Assembly: GCA_021495925.1 (NCBI GenBank)
Contig: JAKEKT010000136.1
Coordinates: 1 to 64,000, forward strand
DNA length: 64,000 nt
Reading direction: 5' to 3'
From: Diplodia intermedia
Lineage: Eukaryota; Ascomycota; Dothideomycetes; Botryosphaeriales; Botryosphaeriaceae
Below are positions 9,329-21,899 of this stretch, piece by piece. A model generated the notes under the pieces. That model ran no database searches and was not told the DNA's origin. It was given only the letters and a program-made list of their open reading frames with translations. Within the stretch, counting starts at the first letter, position 1; each line of letters starts with the position of its first letter. Position numbers and translations under genes: made by a program.

Positions 9329-12300
9329 CTAATTTATCTCCCTCGAAGCTAGCGCAATAGCAATTGCTACCGAATCCGAGTGCGAAATACTCAGCCGTAT
9401 ATCCTTGATATTCTGCATCTCCAACGCCTTCTTTGCCTCGCCATGCAGCTGATGAGAAGTTAGCACAAGCCGAGACCGGGGGAGGAATGGCAACATACCT
9501 TGACAATGGGAATCCCCTCCTCACTCACAATCTCAATCTGGCGCATGGCCGCGCCCGCCCCCTTGGACGAGACATTCAGGCTCTTGAACACAGCCTCCTT
9601 GGCCGCCCACCTGCCCGCCAGCGAAGCGTTCGGATCGGGCGACGCCTTGCAGTACGTCAGCTCGCCCTCGGTGTAGTTCCTCGCCAGGAACACGGGATCC
9701 GCGGCATTGATGTTGGCCACATTCTCGACATCAATGCCCACCGTCGTCGACGGGCCCAGCTCGCACGGCGGCACCGGCCCCATCAACTTCACCATCTGGC
9801 TCGCCGCCGCGGCCAGCGACAGCCCCGCCCCGCCCCCCTCCTCGCCCTCGCTGTTGTACCCGCTGTCGAGCGGGCTGACATCGCTCTCCGAGTCCGAATC
9901 CGCACCGTGCAGATGCGCCGGATCGAACTCCAGCACGCCGTCCGCGCCCGCGCCCACCCGCGCATGCGGGTCGAGCAGCACCGCGGCCTCGTCCTCGGGC
10001 TTCCACGGCGGCGCCGCCTTGACGCGGAGGAGGTCGTTCGCGATCAGGCCCTCGGCGAGGCGGCGGTTGGCGACCTGCTGCCGCGCGGCCGCCTTGCCGC
10101 AGTACTCGACGTACGTCTTCGCATCCACGGCCGCGAACAGGTACCGCGGCGCGACGCCCAGCACCAGCCCGCCCTTCTGCCCGAAGCCGAAGCTGGTCAG
10201 CATGAACGCCTTGACCCCGCCCCCGCCGCCGCCGCCGAGCCGCACGCTGCGCGTCGGGTACACGAGGTGCGCGAACCCGCGCAGCGCGCCGTCGACGTCG
10301 TCGGCGTTGCGGTTGCCCGGCACCACGCCCGCCGCCATGGCCTGCAGGCAGCCGTTCAGCATCCACGCGCCGGCGGCGCCCTTGGGGTGGCCCGTCAGGT
10401 ACTTCTGCGCGACGACCAGCAGCGGGTTGCCCGGCGTGCGCCCCAGGTGCGCCATCTGGCTGTCGACCACGTTGGACTCGTTCTTGTCGTTGGCCTTCGT
10501 CGACGTGCCGTGGAACGACGCGAGCGCGATGTCGTCGACCCCCAGCCCCCACGCCGCCAGCGCGGCCCGCAGCGGCGAGATGCCCGCGTCCTGCCGCCGG
10601 ATGTCGTGCGTCCAGAGCGTCTGCGCGGCGCGGGTCTTGGCCAGCGCTGCGGCTTCGATGGTCGCGCGGTGCGAGGACGACGTGGTCGTGCCGGCCGAGG
10701 CCGCGGCTTTGGGCGCGGCGAGCCGCAGCTGCGTCTTGCGCCAGTCGCGGATCGCGGCCAGGTCGTCTTCGAGGTGGCGGCGCCGGTATTCGAGGTTGAG
10801 CAGCGGCGAGGTCGCCGAGCGCGGGTCCTCGCGCGCGGCCGTCAGCACGCCCTGGCCCGGCGCGGGGACGGAGCGGCCGATGCGGTCGCCGGACATTTGC
10901 GTGTGGGCGACGATGGCGTGGATGGGGGCGCCGATCTGTGGGGGGGAAGTGTTAGCGCGCGGTGGGGGGGATGCTGGGGAGATCAATCAGGACTACTTGC
11001 CTTCAGGGCCAGTTCGGCCGTCATCAGGACCTGCACGCCGCAGCCGGCGGACTCGACGAAGCCGGCGCGCGAGCTGGCCATGGGGCGCGACATCTCGCGC
11101 GGCAGCCGGCCGTGGGCCATCTCGGAGACGGAGCTGGCCGTGGCCTTCATGTTGCCGAACTCGTACGACAGTTCCTCCTGGAAGTCGTCGGAGCCGCCGA
11201 CGACGGCCATCTTTGCCGCTCCCGTGCGCAGCGCTTCGCACGCGATGTCGAGGGACTCGAGGGCCGTGGCGCAGGTGCCCGAGGGCGAGCGAATGGGGCC
11301 GGCCGAGGAGAGCAGCAGCATGTTCGCCCACGCGTCCATGGCGTTGCTAAACGACTCCTGCAGCACGTCGTTCTTGGCCTCCTTGTCGAGGTAGCGGTCG
11401 CAGTACACGGCGCGAAGGGCGAGCAGGCTGCCGCAGCCGGTGCCGATGCAGTTGGCCAGCTCGGACACGTGGATGTGCTGCCAGATCTCGAAGGGGTCGT
11501 TGAAGCCGGCGTGGATCAGGGCCTCGTTAACGCAGCACAGGGTGTAGATGGTGATGGGGTCGACCTGGGAAATGATATCGTCCGGCACGCCATAGCGCTT
11601 GGGATCCCAGCCACGCGGCAGCTGGCCAGCAACCTGGCGGTCGAAGCTGACGGCCTTGGGGACGAGGAAGTGAGCCCCTTTCTTGACCTGCACCGTGTAA
11701 GAGTCGGCATCGGCGGGGCGGATGTCGACGGCGTCGCCGTGGCGCTTCTTGAAGGCCTGGGCCGTGGTCTTGTCGGCGCCAAAGGCCGGCAGGTCCTGCT
11801 CGACGACGACCTCGTGCAGCAGCTCCTTCTTGGTCGGGTCGTAGCCGGAGAGGCCTTCGGGCTCGATGACGCGGATGCCGGCGTGCTTGTCGATGTGGGC
11901 GCCGTAGCGGGCCTCGAAGTCGACGTCGCGCACCGGCTCGCCCGTGGCGGCGTCGAGCCAGCCCACGTACGGCTTGCCCTTGACTTCGCCGTCGCAGAAG
12001 CGGACCTTGTCCATCGTCAGCACGAATCACAGAGAAGAGGGAACACCAACTTACCAGGCCCATGAGCCAGGCCATCTCGACGTAGCCCGCCCACGACAGC
12101 TTGCCCTCCTGCTCGACTTCCCACCGGGTGCGCGTGCTTCCCCACGGGCCCAGTTCCGAGTAGCCAACCACCACGACGGTGCGGCTGAGGTCGATCATGT
12201 TCTGCAGACGCGGGGCGCCAGCCACCACCTCCTCGTAGGACTGAAGGTTGGGGTAGCCGAACTGCACCGTGGCGCGGGGGTCGGACGCAGGCGCCTCCTC

Positions 12301-15097
12301 CTTCGCCGCCGCAGCAGCGCCCTTGAGCACCTGCTGCTGCGCCTTCTGCTCGGCCGCCAGCGCCTTGCGGAGCCGGCTCTCGTCGAGGATGCGCTTGCGG
12401 GCGCCGACGATGGCCTGCTTCAAGTCCGGCACGAACTGCAGGCCGCCGTTGAGGTCGGCGTAGACTGGCTCGTGCTCGCACAGGCCGCGGATGGCCGGGC
12501 TCAGCAGGGCCAGGATGTTGAAGGCCATCTCGGGCGTGTTGAAGGTGAGGCAGTTGCCGTGCTGCTCGATGGCCGCGGCGACCATGTTGTTGCCGCTCAT
12601 CAGCCCCGTGCCGCGCGTCCAGCCGATGACGGCGCCGCACACGGCCAGGTAGTCGCCCCAGTTCTCGCTGTGGAACCGGTTGAACAGCGTTTCGAGCCCC
12701 AGCTTGGACTCGGCGTACAGCCCGTCGCCGCCGAAGGTGCCGTGGTTGGGCGACAGCGGGAGGACGACGGTCGTGGGCTGCGTGTCGAGTCCGCGCGACT
12801 CCTTCTGCTGCTTGATGTTGCCCAGCATGCGCAGCACGTTGATCAGCATGATGCGGTGCGCCAGCTCCGACCTGCCGTCGATGCGGTCGATTTCCTGGCC
12901 CGTCTCGCTGATGGCGGCGAAGGGCACGACGAAGTCCAGGTCGCCGCCGTAGCTGGCGTCGTTGTAGATGTGCGAGACGAGCGCGGCCACGTCGGTGGCG
13001 CTGCCCTGGTTGAACGGCAGCACGACCAGGTCGGATCCGGCGGCGCCGTGCTCGCGGTACATGGTGCTGTAGAACTCGGCCACGGCCGACGCGGCGCGCG
13101 AGGTCGTGACGATGACGCGGGCACCGCCAGAGATCAGCCCGCGAACCACTTCGGCACCGATGGATCCAGGGCCGGCGCCCGTCACCAGCGCCGTCTTGCC
13201 GGCAAAGCTGAGGCCGGTGGTGCTGCCCTGGGCCAGAGCGTCCAGCAGCTTCGTCGTGGTGGTGCTGTCGTAGGCCCAGGCGCCGCCTTCTTTCTTGCAC
13301 AGATGCACGTACGGGACGCGCTGTCCCGACGCAGGATCCCGCACTCCGCGGGCCAGCAGCTCCGGATACGTCTTGCACTCGGTCGGCCGCGGCACCTCCT
13401 CGTAGTGGATGATGCCGTCCGCATCAACCGTCGACCGCGGCGCCACGGGCTTGGCCGTGTACTTGAACACCGGGCCCGCCGGCCTCTCCTTGGCCGCATC
13501 CAGCAGCTCCTGCGCCACCGTCGCGCTCACGTCGTCCGGCGCGAGCTGCTCGGCCTTGGCGAAGTACTGGGCGATGACCTGGCACGTGGCGTCCCAGCGG
13601 TTGAGCAGGTGCGCCTTCTGCGCCTCGTCGACGCCCTCGCCGCCCCGCAGCACGCGCACCAGGTCCTCGCGCGCCCAGTTCCACGCCGACCGGTACCGCC
13701 GCTCCTTGGCCGCGTCGAAGGCCGGCTGGATGCCGTTCCAGAACTCGCTGTCGAACTCGTCGCCCCACCGCTGCAGCCGCGCCGCCAGCGCCTCGCGCAC
13801 CTCCTCCAGCTCGTCCAGCTGCGCCCGCGACGCCGCCTCGCCGCCCCCCATGCCCAGCTGCGACGACAGCAGCTCGTACTGCCGCCGCAGGTAGTCCTCC
13901 TGCTTCGCCGTGATGGCGCCCAGCGTCGCCGCATCGATGAGCGCCGCGTGCTGGGCCGCCGCCGCGCCCGCACCGCCGCCAGCGCCGCCGGGGGTGAGGG
14001 AGACGCGCGCGTAGCCGCCGTACCGCCGCACCACGTCGTCGATGAAGCCCTTCGCCGCGTCGGCCGAGCCCAGCCGCGCCGCCGGCTCGACGGAGACGGC
14101 GAACCCGAGCACGGCGAGCTGGCGCTGCGGGCCGAGGCCCCAGTGCGACTCCAGGTGCTGCTTCAGCGCCGCCGCGCTGTTGAAGCCGGCCGGCATCTTG
14201 GCCGACAGCAGGCGTGCGACGAGGCCGGCCAGCTGCTTGCCGTGGCCGCCGGTGAAGCCGCCTTCGACGGCGGACGCGATGGCCGAGGCGGACAGGTCCT
14301 CGGCGCCGTCGGGGAGGGAGCTGAATTCGGCGCCGAGGACGCCGATGAGTTCGTTTTGGAGGGTGGACTTGCCTGGGGGGTGTTAGTAGGGGGTGGAGTG
14401 GGAAGAGGAAAGAGCTGGACGGGAAGGGTGGTGGGAGAATGAAAGCGAGGGAGACTTGCCTGCGCAGAGGTCGCGGATCGACTTGTCCTGCGGCAGCTCG
14501 TCGAAGGCCTTCTTCAGCTTCTGCGCGCTGAGCGCCACGACGACGTCCAGCGCGGTCAGCGGCGTGTCTTCGACCATGGCTGCGGGGCCGGCTGGAGCTG
14601 CTGCCACCGGGGCTGGAGCTGGGGCCGCTGCCGCTGCCGGCGCCGCCGCGGGAGCCGGAGCGGCTGCAGCTGGTGCGTCTGGTGTTGCGGTCGGCTCTGG
14701 TGCTGCCCCCTCGTACTTGTAGTAGATTGACGATGTGTCGTCGGCCGAGGACAGGAACGTGCGGTTCGTCGAGCTCAGCGTGTCCTTGGCTGACAGTTTC
14801 TTCTTCCACGTCTTCTGCGCCATGGTCGAGAGAACCTTGGACGGCCCTACTTCGACTATCCGCCGAACGTTGGCCTCCTTGAGGAGCTCATCTTGTGTCT
14901 CGATCCTGGGGGGAGGTCAGCAAGATTCCCATGTTGAGAGAGGTGCTGGCGTACCATCTCACTGGAAAGGCAAATTGGTATCTGTGAACAGTCAGTCGTT
15001 GACATCCCTTTTCCTCTTTGGTCCACGCTTACGCTAGAAGCTCGACAAGTAGTGTTCTCGCCAGCTCGCGATCCGTAGCGCCTGCGTTGGTTGCCAT
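9329..15097 (-). CDS. fatty acid synthase subunit alpha, cluster-dedicated
   Basis: Seven exons (complement): 9329..9448, 9499..10935, 11001..12005, 12055..14372, 14460..14905, 14955..14981, 15033..15097; 1805 residues. The N-terminus ELARTLLVELLA / YQFAFPVRW / IETQDELL is the family's usual start. Domains: ACP with the pantetheine serine in GKSTLQNE near residue 181 after an Ala/Pro linker; ketoreductase Rossmann motif LVTGAGPGSIGAEVV near 570; ketosynthase with GTCATALES (Cys near 1197), HGTSTKAND and KYLTGHPKGAAG; phosphopantetheinyl transferase with GIDVENV near 1687, WAAKEAVFKSL and the terminal ISHSDSVAIAIALAS. With FAS beta it builds the alpha6-beta6 cytosolic synthase that makes the starter chain. 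Two introns (14373..14459, 10936..11000) use GC donors. Shares a 498-base divergent promoter with the citrate synthase gene. Location beside alkylcitrate genes argues for a secondary-metabolism rather than primary FAS. Confidence 0.95.
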
Positions 15098-15418
15098 TTT
15101 GAACACGAAGTCGGGTTTGGATGACTTCACCTTGCTAGTGTCAGCAAAATCATCAACAAATCGCCAAAGGTACTGTGAATACTTTTCGGTGTTCTGTAAC
15201 CAATGAGAGTTTTCAATTGAAGGTTTGGAGAAAGCTCGCTCCTTGAAGGTGGCCGAATGGGAGCCAACGATGATATATCGACAAGAAGGGACGAGGACCT
15301 AGTCAAAGACCAGACTACAGATACAATCATTCCAACCGCCTTCGCACTCCCTTTTGTCAATTAGATTGTTGAACTGAGCACTTCTGCTTTGGTGTGCTTC
15401 CGCTTGCCCGCTCGGTGC

Positions 15419-15456
15419 TCGGCCGCCGGCTGCCGCAACGCGCAGTCGGAGCCCGG
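15419..15456. promoter_or_regulatory. two AflR-like palindromes in the FAS alpha / citrate synthase divergent promoter
   Basis: TCGGCCGCCGG (15419..15429) and TCGGAGCCCGG (15446..15456), both TCGG-N3-CCGG, lie in the 498 bases between the two start codons, 140-177 bases before the citrate synthase ATG. The same TCGG-N3-CCGR element recurs upstream of the other core genes. TCG-N5-CGR is the known class of site bound by AflR-type Zn2Cys6 regulators; that a cluster regulator binds here is inference. Confidence 0.6.
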
Positions 15457-15595
15457 CCCACCCACCCCGCCAGGCCGCCTGAGTCCGCACCCGCAATCCC
15501 GCTGGCGAGATTGGTCCGTCTGAAAATAAGACACCTCCCAGAGGCAGGCCCGAGCCATCCAACGGCATAATCGATTCCTCACACACACAGAAAAA

Positions 15596-17165
15596 ATGGC
15601 AACCGTCACCGTCACTGGCGCTCCCGCCAACGGCCATGTGCCGGAGAATTCCCTCACCGTCACTGATAACAGGACCGGCCAGACCTTTTCATTTCCCATC
15701 AAGCACAATGCGGTCAATGCGTCCGAGTTCAAGAAGATCAAGGCCCCGGAAGATGCCGCCAATCTCGCAGACCAGAACGAACAGGGGTTGAGAATCTTCG
15801 ACCCTGGCTTCGGCAACACCTGCGTTAGCGAGAGCAAGATCACCTTCATGTAGGCGTGCCGCCGTAACGTCCGTGTCCAGCTGGCTGACGACGTCTGCTT
15901 CCAGCGACGGCCTGAAGGGCATGATCCAGTACCGCGGCTACGACATCAACGACCTCGTGGCCACCAAGAAGGGCTTCGTCGACACGGCCAACCTCCTCTG
16001 GTTCGGCAGCCTGCCCTCGCCCGCAGAGAAGCAGGCGCTGCAGGACAAACTCAACGCCGTCCCGCTCCTCGACGACCATGTCTTCAACGTCATCCGCGCC
16101 ATGCCGTACGCCGTCCCCTCCCCCCCTCCCTCCCACCACCACCACTAATGCCCAGCCAGGAGCAACGGCTCGCCCTTCGGCATGATCATCGCCGGCCTCA
16201 TGGCCGTGCAGTCCTCGCAGATGGACCTCATCCCCGCGCACGCCGCCAAGAACCTCTACCTCGGCAACGCCGAGCTGGTCGACGAGCAAGTCATCCGGGC
16301 GATGCAGAGCCTGTCGCAGATCACGGCGGCGGCCTACTGCCACCAGACGGGCCGCGCCTTCACGCCGCCGCGCAAGGACCTCTCGTTCGTCGAGAACTTC
16401 CTGCTGATGATGGGCCACGTCGAAGCCGGCACCGGCCTCCCCAACCCGCGCTACGTCAGCTACTTCGAGCGCCTGTGGCTGCTCATCGCCGACCACGAGA
16501 TGACGTGCTCGACCGCGGCCATGCTGCAGACGGCGTCGGCCCTGCCCGACGCCTTCTCGTGCCTCGTCTCCGCCACGTCCGCCCTGTACGGCCCGCTGCA
16601 CGGCGGCGCCATCGAGGTCGCGTACAAGAACATTGCCGAGATCGGCTCGGTCGAGAACATCCCGGCCAAGATGGCGCGGGTGAAGGCGGGCAAGGAGAGG
16701 CTGTACGGGTACGGCCACCGCGTGTACCGCGTGCCGGACCCGAGGTACAAGCATATCAAGGAGGTGTTGGAGGAGTTGACGGCCGAGATTGAGGGCGATC
16801 CGTTGTTGAAGGTCGCGTTCGAGGTCGATCGCATTGCGAGGGAGGATGAGTATTTCACGTCGAGGAAGCTGAATCCGAATGCGGATTTGTTTGCGGCGTT
16901 GGCGTATAATGCGATGTGAGTTGCTTCCAATTGTTTTGCGGATTGGAGCTAACGATTGGTAGGGGCTTTGAGCCGGAGTGGATTCTTCCCATCTCATTGA
17001 TGTCGAGAAGTCAGGGCTTGCTGGCGCACTGGAAGGAGGCTATGTGTAAGTTGGACTTCCTGCTACGAATGGAACGGATGACTGACCTATCGCACAGCGG
17101 GAACCGCTCGTATCTGGCGTCCAGGCCAGATCTACACTGGAGACCTCAACAAGAAGATAGAGTAG
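15596..17165 (+). CDS. citrate synthase-like enzyme (alkylcitrate synthase)
   Basis: Exons 15596..15849, 15905..16105, 16160..16915, 16963..17045 and 17098..17165; 453 residues. Conserved features: FDPGFGNTCVSESKITFIDG, IQYRGYDINDL, GPLHGGA (catalytic His near 299), GYGHRVYRVPDPR (His near 338), NPNADLF (Asp near 394) and the terminal RIWRPGQIYTG. It should condense an acyl-CoA with oxaloacetate. No mitochondrial presequence is visible: the N-terminus is Thr/Val-rich and lacks an arginine helix, so a cytosolic enzyme is likely, as for secondary-metabolism homologues. Being divergent from FAS alpha, and within 5 kb of FAS beta, suggests that its substrate is the FAS product. The frame flips at each intron, so unspliced reading gives only fragments. 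Chain length accepted cannot be told from sequence. Confidence 0.92.
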
Positions 17166-17718
17166 GGAAGTACGATGAAGCTCGCGGACCTCGAAGTTTA
17201 TAGAAATGCCTTCAACTTTCCAATCTTTCTTTATTCGCTTTCTTCTTTTGATCAGTTTACCCCCAACCGAGTAAGCTTAGGCACCAATGTCATGTTACCA
17301 ATGAAGCACACTTCTTGTCAATTGATCTCTGCGACGGAGTATCACCCGCGTTATGACCAGTGGCTCACATACGGAGAGGGGTGGTAGACATACGCAATCC
17401 TAGAGCACTTTTCATAAACGAAACGAAGGTACTGGTACTTGGAGACACTCCTGTTGGGATAGGACGGCTCGGAATAGCAAGGATATGTACATGTTACTTT
17501 CAAGCCACTTTTCGGCAACTTAAAAGGAGATACAGCAAGAAAGATAGGCTTGGGATTGCCTTGGTGAGAAAGTTACCACTCGCGAGGATTGCACACATTC
17601 GACTTAATTAAAAACTATTTGAGTCTACAGCTATGTCAGGCAAAGGCCGAACAAGTTTTCGGAAGAAATGAAATATTGTACCATTCTGACTCTCTGCTTC
17701 CCCAAGTGTCTAGCAACC
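17166..17718. other. intergenic, AT-richer, nothing recognised
   Basis: About 550 bases between the end of the citrate synthase gene and the HET relic. Noticeably less GC-rich than the neighbouring genes; no frame with protein character. Confidence 0.5.
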
Positions 17719-19140
17719 CTAAATGATCGTGAAGTCCCGCCATTCTTGTAACTGACTTGCTATATCGCCGAATACATAGCAAGTTCCTACAAATATCACA
17801 TGACTATTAGCTTGACGTAGTAGAATCGGGAATCTACCTCCACTTGGAATGCATAATACATCACCTCTCCGAGCACTTGCTGGTACTAGCCCAGCTATAT
17901 GATCATCCACAAATAACCGACGGCCCCTACAGCATTGGTACGTTTTTTTACGGTGTCTAATCAGTGACTCGGGAACATTCCAGCTCCAAGATCGCTCAAT
18001 GAGATTTTTTTATGCAAACCTCATCATAGCCACTTTCATGCACAAAGACATGTCCAAGTTTACGTATGTTCCCGAACAATCGCCCGTGTATTGTCAATGT
18101 AGAGGCCTTAGCACGAAAGTAATTCCCAGTCTTCCAAGACTGAATAGTATCACGATCGATGGCTTCTGTTAGTGGTATGCATGTTGGTGGTCTTTTCCAA
18201 TCTGGCACCCACGAAGGAAGGATGCTCGAAGCCTCTCGGTTACCATGGTCAACCATTGCGAGAGCATCCAATCCCGTGTTACGCAAAAGATGTTTGGCGA
18301 CTTGTGCGTAGACTTCCTTAACGGTGGCAGTGTAGTCTGGCTCCATTCCAAGGCGTGAATGTTCCGAGCTCATGGAGAGGAGGGCGAATACTCTGTCGCG
18401 AGGGTCTGTGTATTTATAAAACCTGGTGTTCACGAGCAAGTCGAACAGATTCCAAGACTGTGAGGGATTCAATTTCCGGACCAGCATCGTAATACCATAA
18501 GGCAGTTCTTTTCGGATTAGTTTCCCGGGGCCCCATTCCATGAACAGGTAGAAATATGGTTCCCACGGAAGGACATGATCGCCACATATGAAAGCCACTT
18601 CTTTCGCCTTGGTCACCTCTTGTAACACTCAGATACGCTCGAACCAGGATCTTTGCATCAGCTTCCTCAGAGGAGCCGTCGTGTTCGGGTGCCCTGGCAG
18701 GTTCCATTTGTAGAGACGTAGAAATTCCACGGCCTCGTCTCCGTCATCTCCAGCCTCTCCGAGGTAGACAATGACTACGAATGCTGAACTGTACATGTCC
18801 GGCATGTTCTTGACTTGATGACCGCGTTCGAGGTCGTTTTCTTGGTCAATACACACGGCATCAATCCAGACAACCCGTGTACCGAGTTTCCGTAGGGCTT
18901 TAATGGCAGCAAAGCAGCTTCTGGTTACTGCGAGCTTTCTGTTCTCTCCGCATCCAATGTCGCAAGGCTTTTCTTCGCTACCCCAGACGTATCAAAGAGC
19001 TCTGAATCGTGGGCGTTGAGATAGCCGATGATGGGAGAGTGTGTACTGAAGTTTCGTGTCCCAGGATCCTGGCTTGATATGCAAGAGGCGTAATTCATCT
19101 TTTTCCCGCAGAGCTGTGTAGACATATTTTGTGAATGATA
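17719..19140 (-). pseudogene. HET-domain gene, inactivated
   Basis: A heterokaryon-incompatibility (HET) domain is readable end to end but broken. In one frame: ELRLLHIKPGSWDTKLQYTL…RFRAL, a TGA (18992..18994) exactly where the conserved Ser of ALSYVWG should be, then YVWGSE, VVWIDAVCIDQEND, QVKNMPDMYSSA, VVIVYLGEA, RSWFERI, a second TGA (18629..18631) where the Trp of RIWVLQEV belongs, then VLQEV…, DPRDRVFALLSM and ILPSWVPDW. A frame change after 17996 leads to the usual C-terminal segment RRGDVLCIPSGGRFPILLR…FVGTCYVFGD. Intact HET proteins trigger cell death when non-self hyphae fuse. This copy sits inside the metabolic cluster between two pathway genes and is almost certainly silent. The 5' limit is approximate because no clear start codon remains. 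Confidence 0.85.
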
Positions 19141-20066
19141 CGGGTTGTGTGCGATCGGCTGTCAGCCGTGTCCTGCTCAGCAGCTGCTGGTGTTGATGAC
19201 GTACCCATTCATGGGTTATTGAAATGGTGAAGTTGGCAGGGCCGCAATGATAAAATATGGATTAGCAGCCATGCCGATGGGAGCAAATGAAAAGTATTTT
19301 CTTAGAGTTCCACAATTCCAGCGGGGTTGGAGCGGTGGCTTCACATATCATCCGAATCGAACCGGAGATACCGAGATCTCTCGCTTCATACCGGCCAGGA
19401 AATCCTCTGTTGAGGTACCCTGTACTGAAGACAGATCTGAAGCGAAGGCATGCAGAATTAGTAAGTTGAAACATATAGGACACGAGTTGAATACAGACAG
19501 TAGTAGAGGTCCAATCACGTGACATGACTTCAGCACCCTGACGCTCAAGATTTGAACTTTCAAAATCCAAGTTGCCTGCTGATACGACAACAGTGGCCAT
19601 GGGAGATGCCACGAACGCTGCAACCCAGTAAGATACACAAAGCGATGCGGCAGGGGATCAAAGGCGACGACGGGATTGTCTCCACTACTTCTGGAATGGC
19701 CTAGCGTCTCCGGAAGAAAGGTGGCCCGGTCGCTTCCTCGGCTCCCACCTTCTTCCCCGCTGACGACCGCGACGTTCCGCCATCAATCTCCAGGCTACCA
19801 ATTATTCATCGTCATCGCTGCTGGATGCGGAAGAAAAGCGCCATTTCCACTGCTCTCACGTCCGTCGAGGCGTCGAAGCCGAACTGCAATGGCCAACGCC
19901 AGAGACCCGTGGAGTTTCTCGCGACGCGTTGCCCACGTACCGACCTCGGCTTTACTCAAACACTCAAGCATTCAACAATGTAGCCTCACCGAAAAATGCG
20001 AGATGGCTTCAGAACTTTCTTTTGTCTATTTTCTGGAAATTCTAATGGCATGACGCAGCGAATAAA
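19141..20066. other. intergenic, nothing recognised
   Basis: Over 900 bases between the 5' end of the HET relic and the 3' end of the methylcitrate dehydratase gene. Several frames of 60-125 codons exist on both strands but none resembles a protein family or has a splice-consistent extension. Confidence 0.45.
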
Positions 20067-21585
20067 CTAAACAACAAACAGGTCCAGGAAATCGTTCACG
20101 GGCGTATCAAGGAACTTTGCATCATCCTCAGCCAGGCTCAGCACGGCATCCACCTTCGCCGGGGCCAACTTCAATCCCAGATTCCTCCTCGCCTTCGCAT
20201 ACACCAGCGGCACCGACTCGGGACGGCGGAAGTGGCCGAGCGGGAACTCGACCACGACATCATCCAGCACCGTCCCGTCCTTCATCGTAACCTGCACCGC
20301 ATTCGTCAAGCTCCGGATCTCGGTGTTGTGGTAGTCCCTGGTAAACTGCTCGTCCTCAACCATGAGCGTCTTGGCCCTCAACTCCTCAACCCGCGGATCC
20401 TTGGCCCACGGCGACGAATCCTGGTAGTCCTCGGTCTCGATCTGGGCGCCCTTGAGCAGCACGACCGCCACCATGTACTTCAGACAGTGATCGCGGTCAG
20501 CCGGGTTGTGCAGCGGGCCGCTCTTGTTGATGATAATCATGCCAGCCTCCTGCGTGCGCACCTTCACGGCCCCGATATCCTCGGCCCTCAACCCCTTCTT
20601 CCTCATGTCCTCGACGACCGTCAACGCCGCCTCGACGGCCGTCATGCCGTGGCCCTCGGCGGTGTTCACCTTGAACAGCACCGTCTCGACGACCCAGCTG
20701 CGGAACGGCTGCACGAACTCGAACTCGCGCCCGCCGAACAGCACGTCCAGGAAGCCCCAGCGCTGCGCCGTCAGCGCCGTCTTCAGGCCGGGCTGCCCCG
20801 CGCGCGCCAGCAGCGCGAGGTGCACGGCGCGCATGCACGCGTCGCCGGCGGCCCAGCCCTTGCGCGGCCCCGTGTTGGGGGCCTGGCGGTAGGTGCGCAG
20901 CGGGTGGCCGTCGACCCAGGCGTGCGAGACGGCGGCCAGGGCCTGCTCGCGGCTCAGGCCGATCAGGTGCGAGACGACGGCCGTCGAGGCGACCTTGACC
21001 AGGATGACGTGGTCCAGGCCGACCTTGTTGAAGGCGTTTTTGATCTGGAACACGCCTTGGATCTCGTAGGCTTTGATGAGGGCGGTGAGGACGGAGCGCA
21101 TGGTGAGGGGAAGCCCTTCGTTGCGGGAGAAGATGGAGGCGGTGGTGAGGATGGCGCCAAGCTGGTCTGGGGGGGGCGGCAATCAGTCAGGGAATCGGCC
21201 AAGAGGAGGGAGGAGGTGGGTGGATGGACGCACCGGACGGATGGCCCCACTCGGCGCCGGGGAAGGCGTCGTTGTGGTCGAGGTAGCGGATCGAGGCGCC
21301 CATGTCGAAGGCGGCCTTGTAGATGTCGAGCTGGAAGGCGGTGCCCGGCAGCTTGAAGCCGCCCGGGATGACGCTGGGGCTGCCGATGGGCGGGCCGATC
21401 ATCTTGACCAGCTCGGCGCTCGTGGCCAGGCCCTCGCACGCGCAGCCAAGCGCGTCGATCAGCGTGGCTTTGGCGCGCGCCCAGGCCGCCGGGCTCTCGG
21501 GCACGAAGTCATACGCGTAGTCGACGATGGACGCGATGATGGCGTCGTACGGCTTGGCCGAGTTGTCGTCGCCGGCGGGAGCCAT
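20067..21585 (-). CDS. 2-methylcitrate dehydratase-like PrpD/MmgE enzyme
   Basis: Two exons (complement) 20067..21166 and 21234..21585, intron GTGCGT…CCCCAG, 483 residues. Family landmarks: AKPYDAIIASIVDYAYDF, KATLIDALGCACEGL, GIPSVIPGG-like GSPSVIPGGFKLPGT, SIRYLDHNDAFPGAEWGHPSDQLGA, GLDHVILVKVASTAVVSHLIG, RKGWAAGDACMRAVHLALLA, PFRSWVVETVLFKV and the DHCLKYMVAVVLLKG segment. The LDHNDAF…WGHPSDQLGA form is that of true 2-methylcitrate dehydratases rather than the decarboxylase branch. In this setting it should remove water from the alkylcitrate to give an alkyl-aconitate. Its start lies 314 bases from that of FAS beta, transcribed the other way, with a shared palindromic element between. No targeting signal seen. 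Confidence 0.9.
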
Positions 21586-21733
21586 GGCTGAGGAGAGAGC
21601 AGTGAGGGCGGAGCGGGAAAGAGCCTGGAACGTGGGATGATGCTCGGAACAGCTGACTGAGGCTTGTTTAACAAAAGGTCGAGCAGTCGGCGTGCTGGGT
21701 GCGGCGGGCGGGCTGCGGCCACGCTTTCGGGCC

Positions 21734-21744
21734 TCGGCGGCCGA
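21734..21744. promoter_or_regulatory. AflR-like palindrome in the dehydratase / FAS beta divergent promoter
   Basis: TCGGCGGCCGA, a full TCGG-N3-CCGA inverted repeat, nearly midway (149 and 156 bases) between the two start codons. The flanking bases extend the match to the FAS alpha promoter copy: read on the - strand it is GCTCGGCCGCCG, identical over 12 bases to 15417..15428. A further GCTCGGCCGC half-site lies at 21766..21775. Confidence 0.65.
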
Positions 21745-21899
21745 GCGCGGCGGGAGTCGTCCAGAGCTCGGCCGCGCTCGTCCGCCGCCACGGCACCGCA
21801 TCGCCGCCGTCCTGGATAAGGAACCTTGATGTGTAGTGTCTGCTGCCTGCACGAGTCTAGACGCCGGCTGTGCCATACCAGACTCCACAGACTAGCACA

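Noticed and set aside
9433..14442. Long + strand frames (653, 547, 367 and 832 codons) opposite FAS alpha
   Set aside because: They are antisense shadows of GC-rich FAS alpha codons, with His/Arg/Val/Ala-biased composition and no family motif, while the - strand carries every FAS domain.
18629..18631. Attributing the HET stop codons to RIP
   Set aside because: The inferred changes are not C to T in a CpA context (one would need a transversion), unlike those in the helicase-like gene, so ordinary decay is a simpler explanation.
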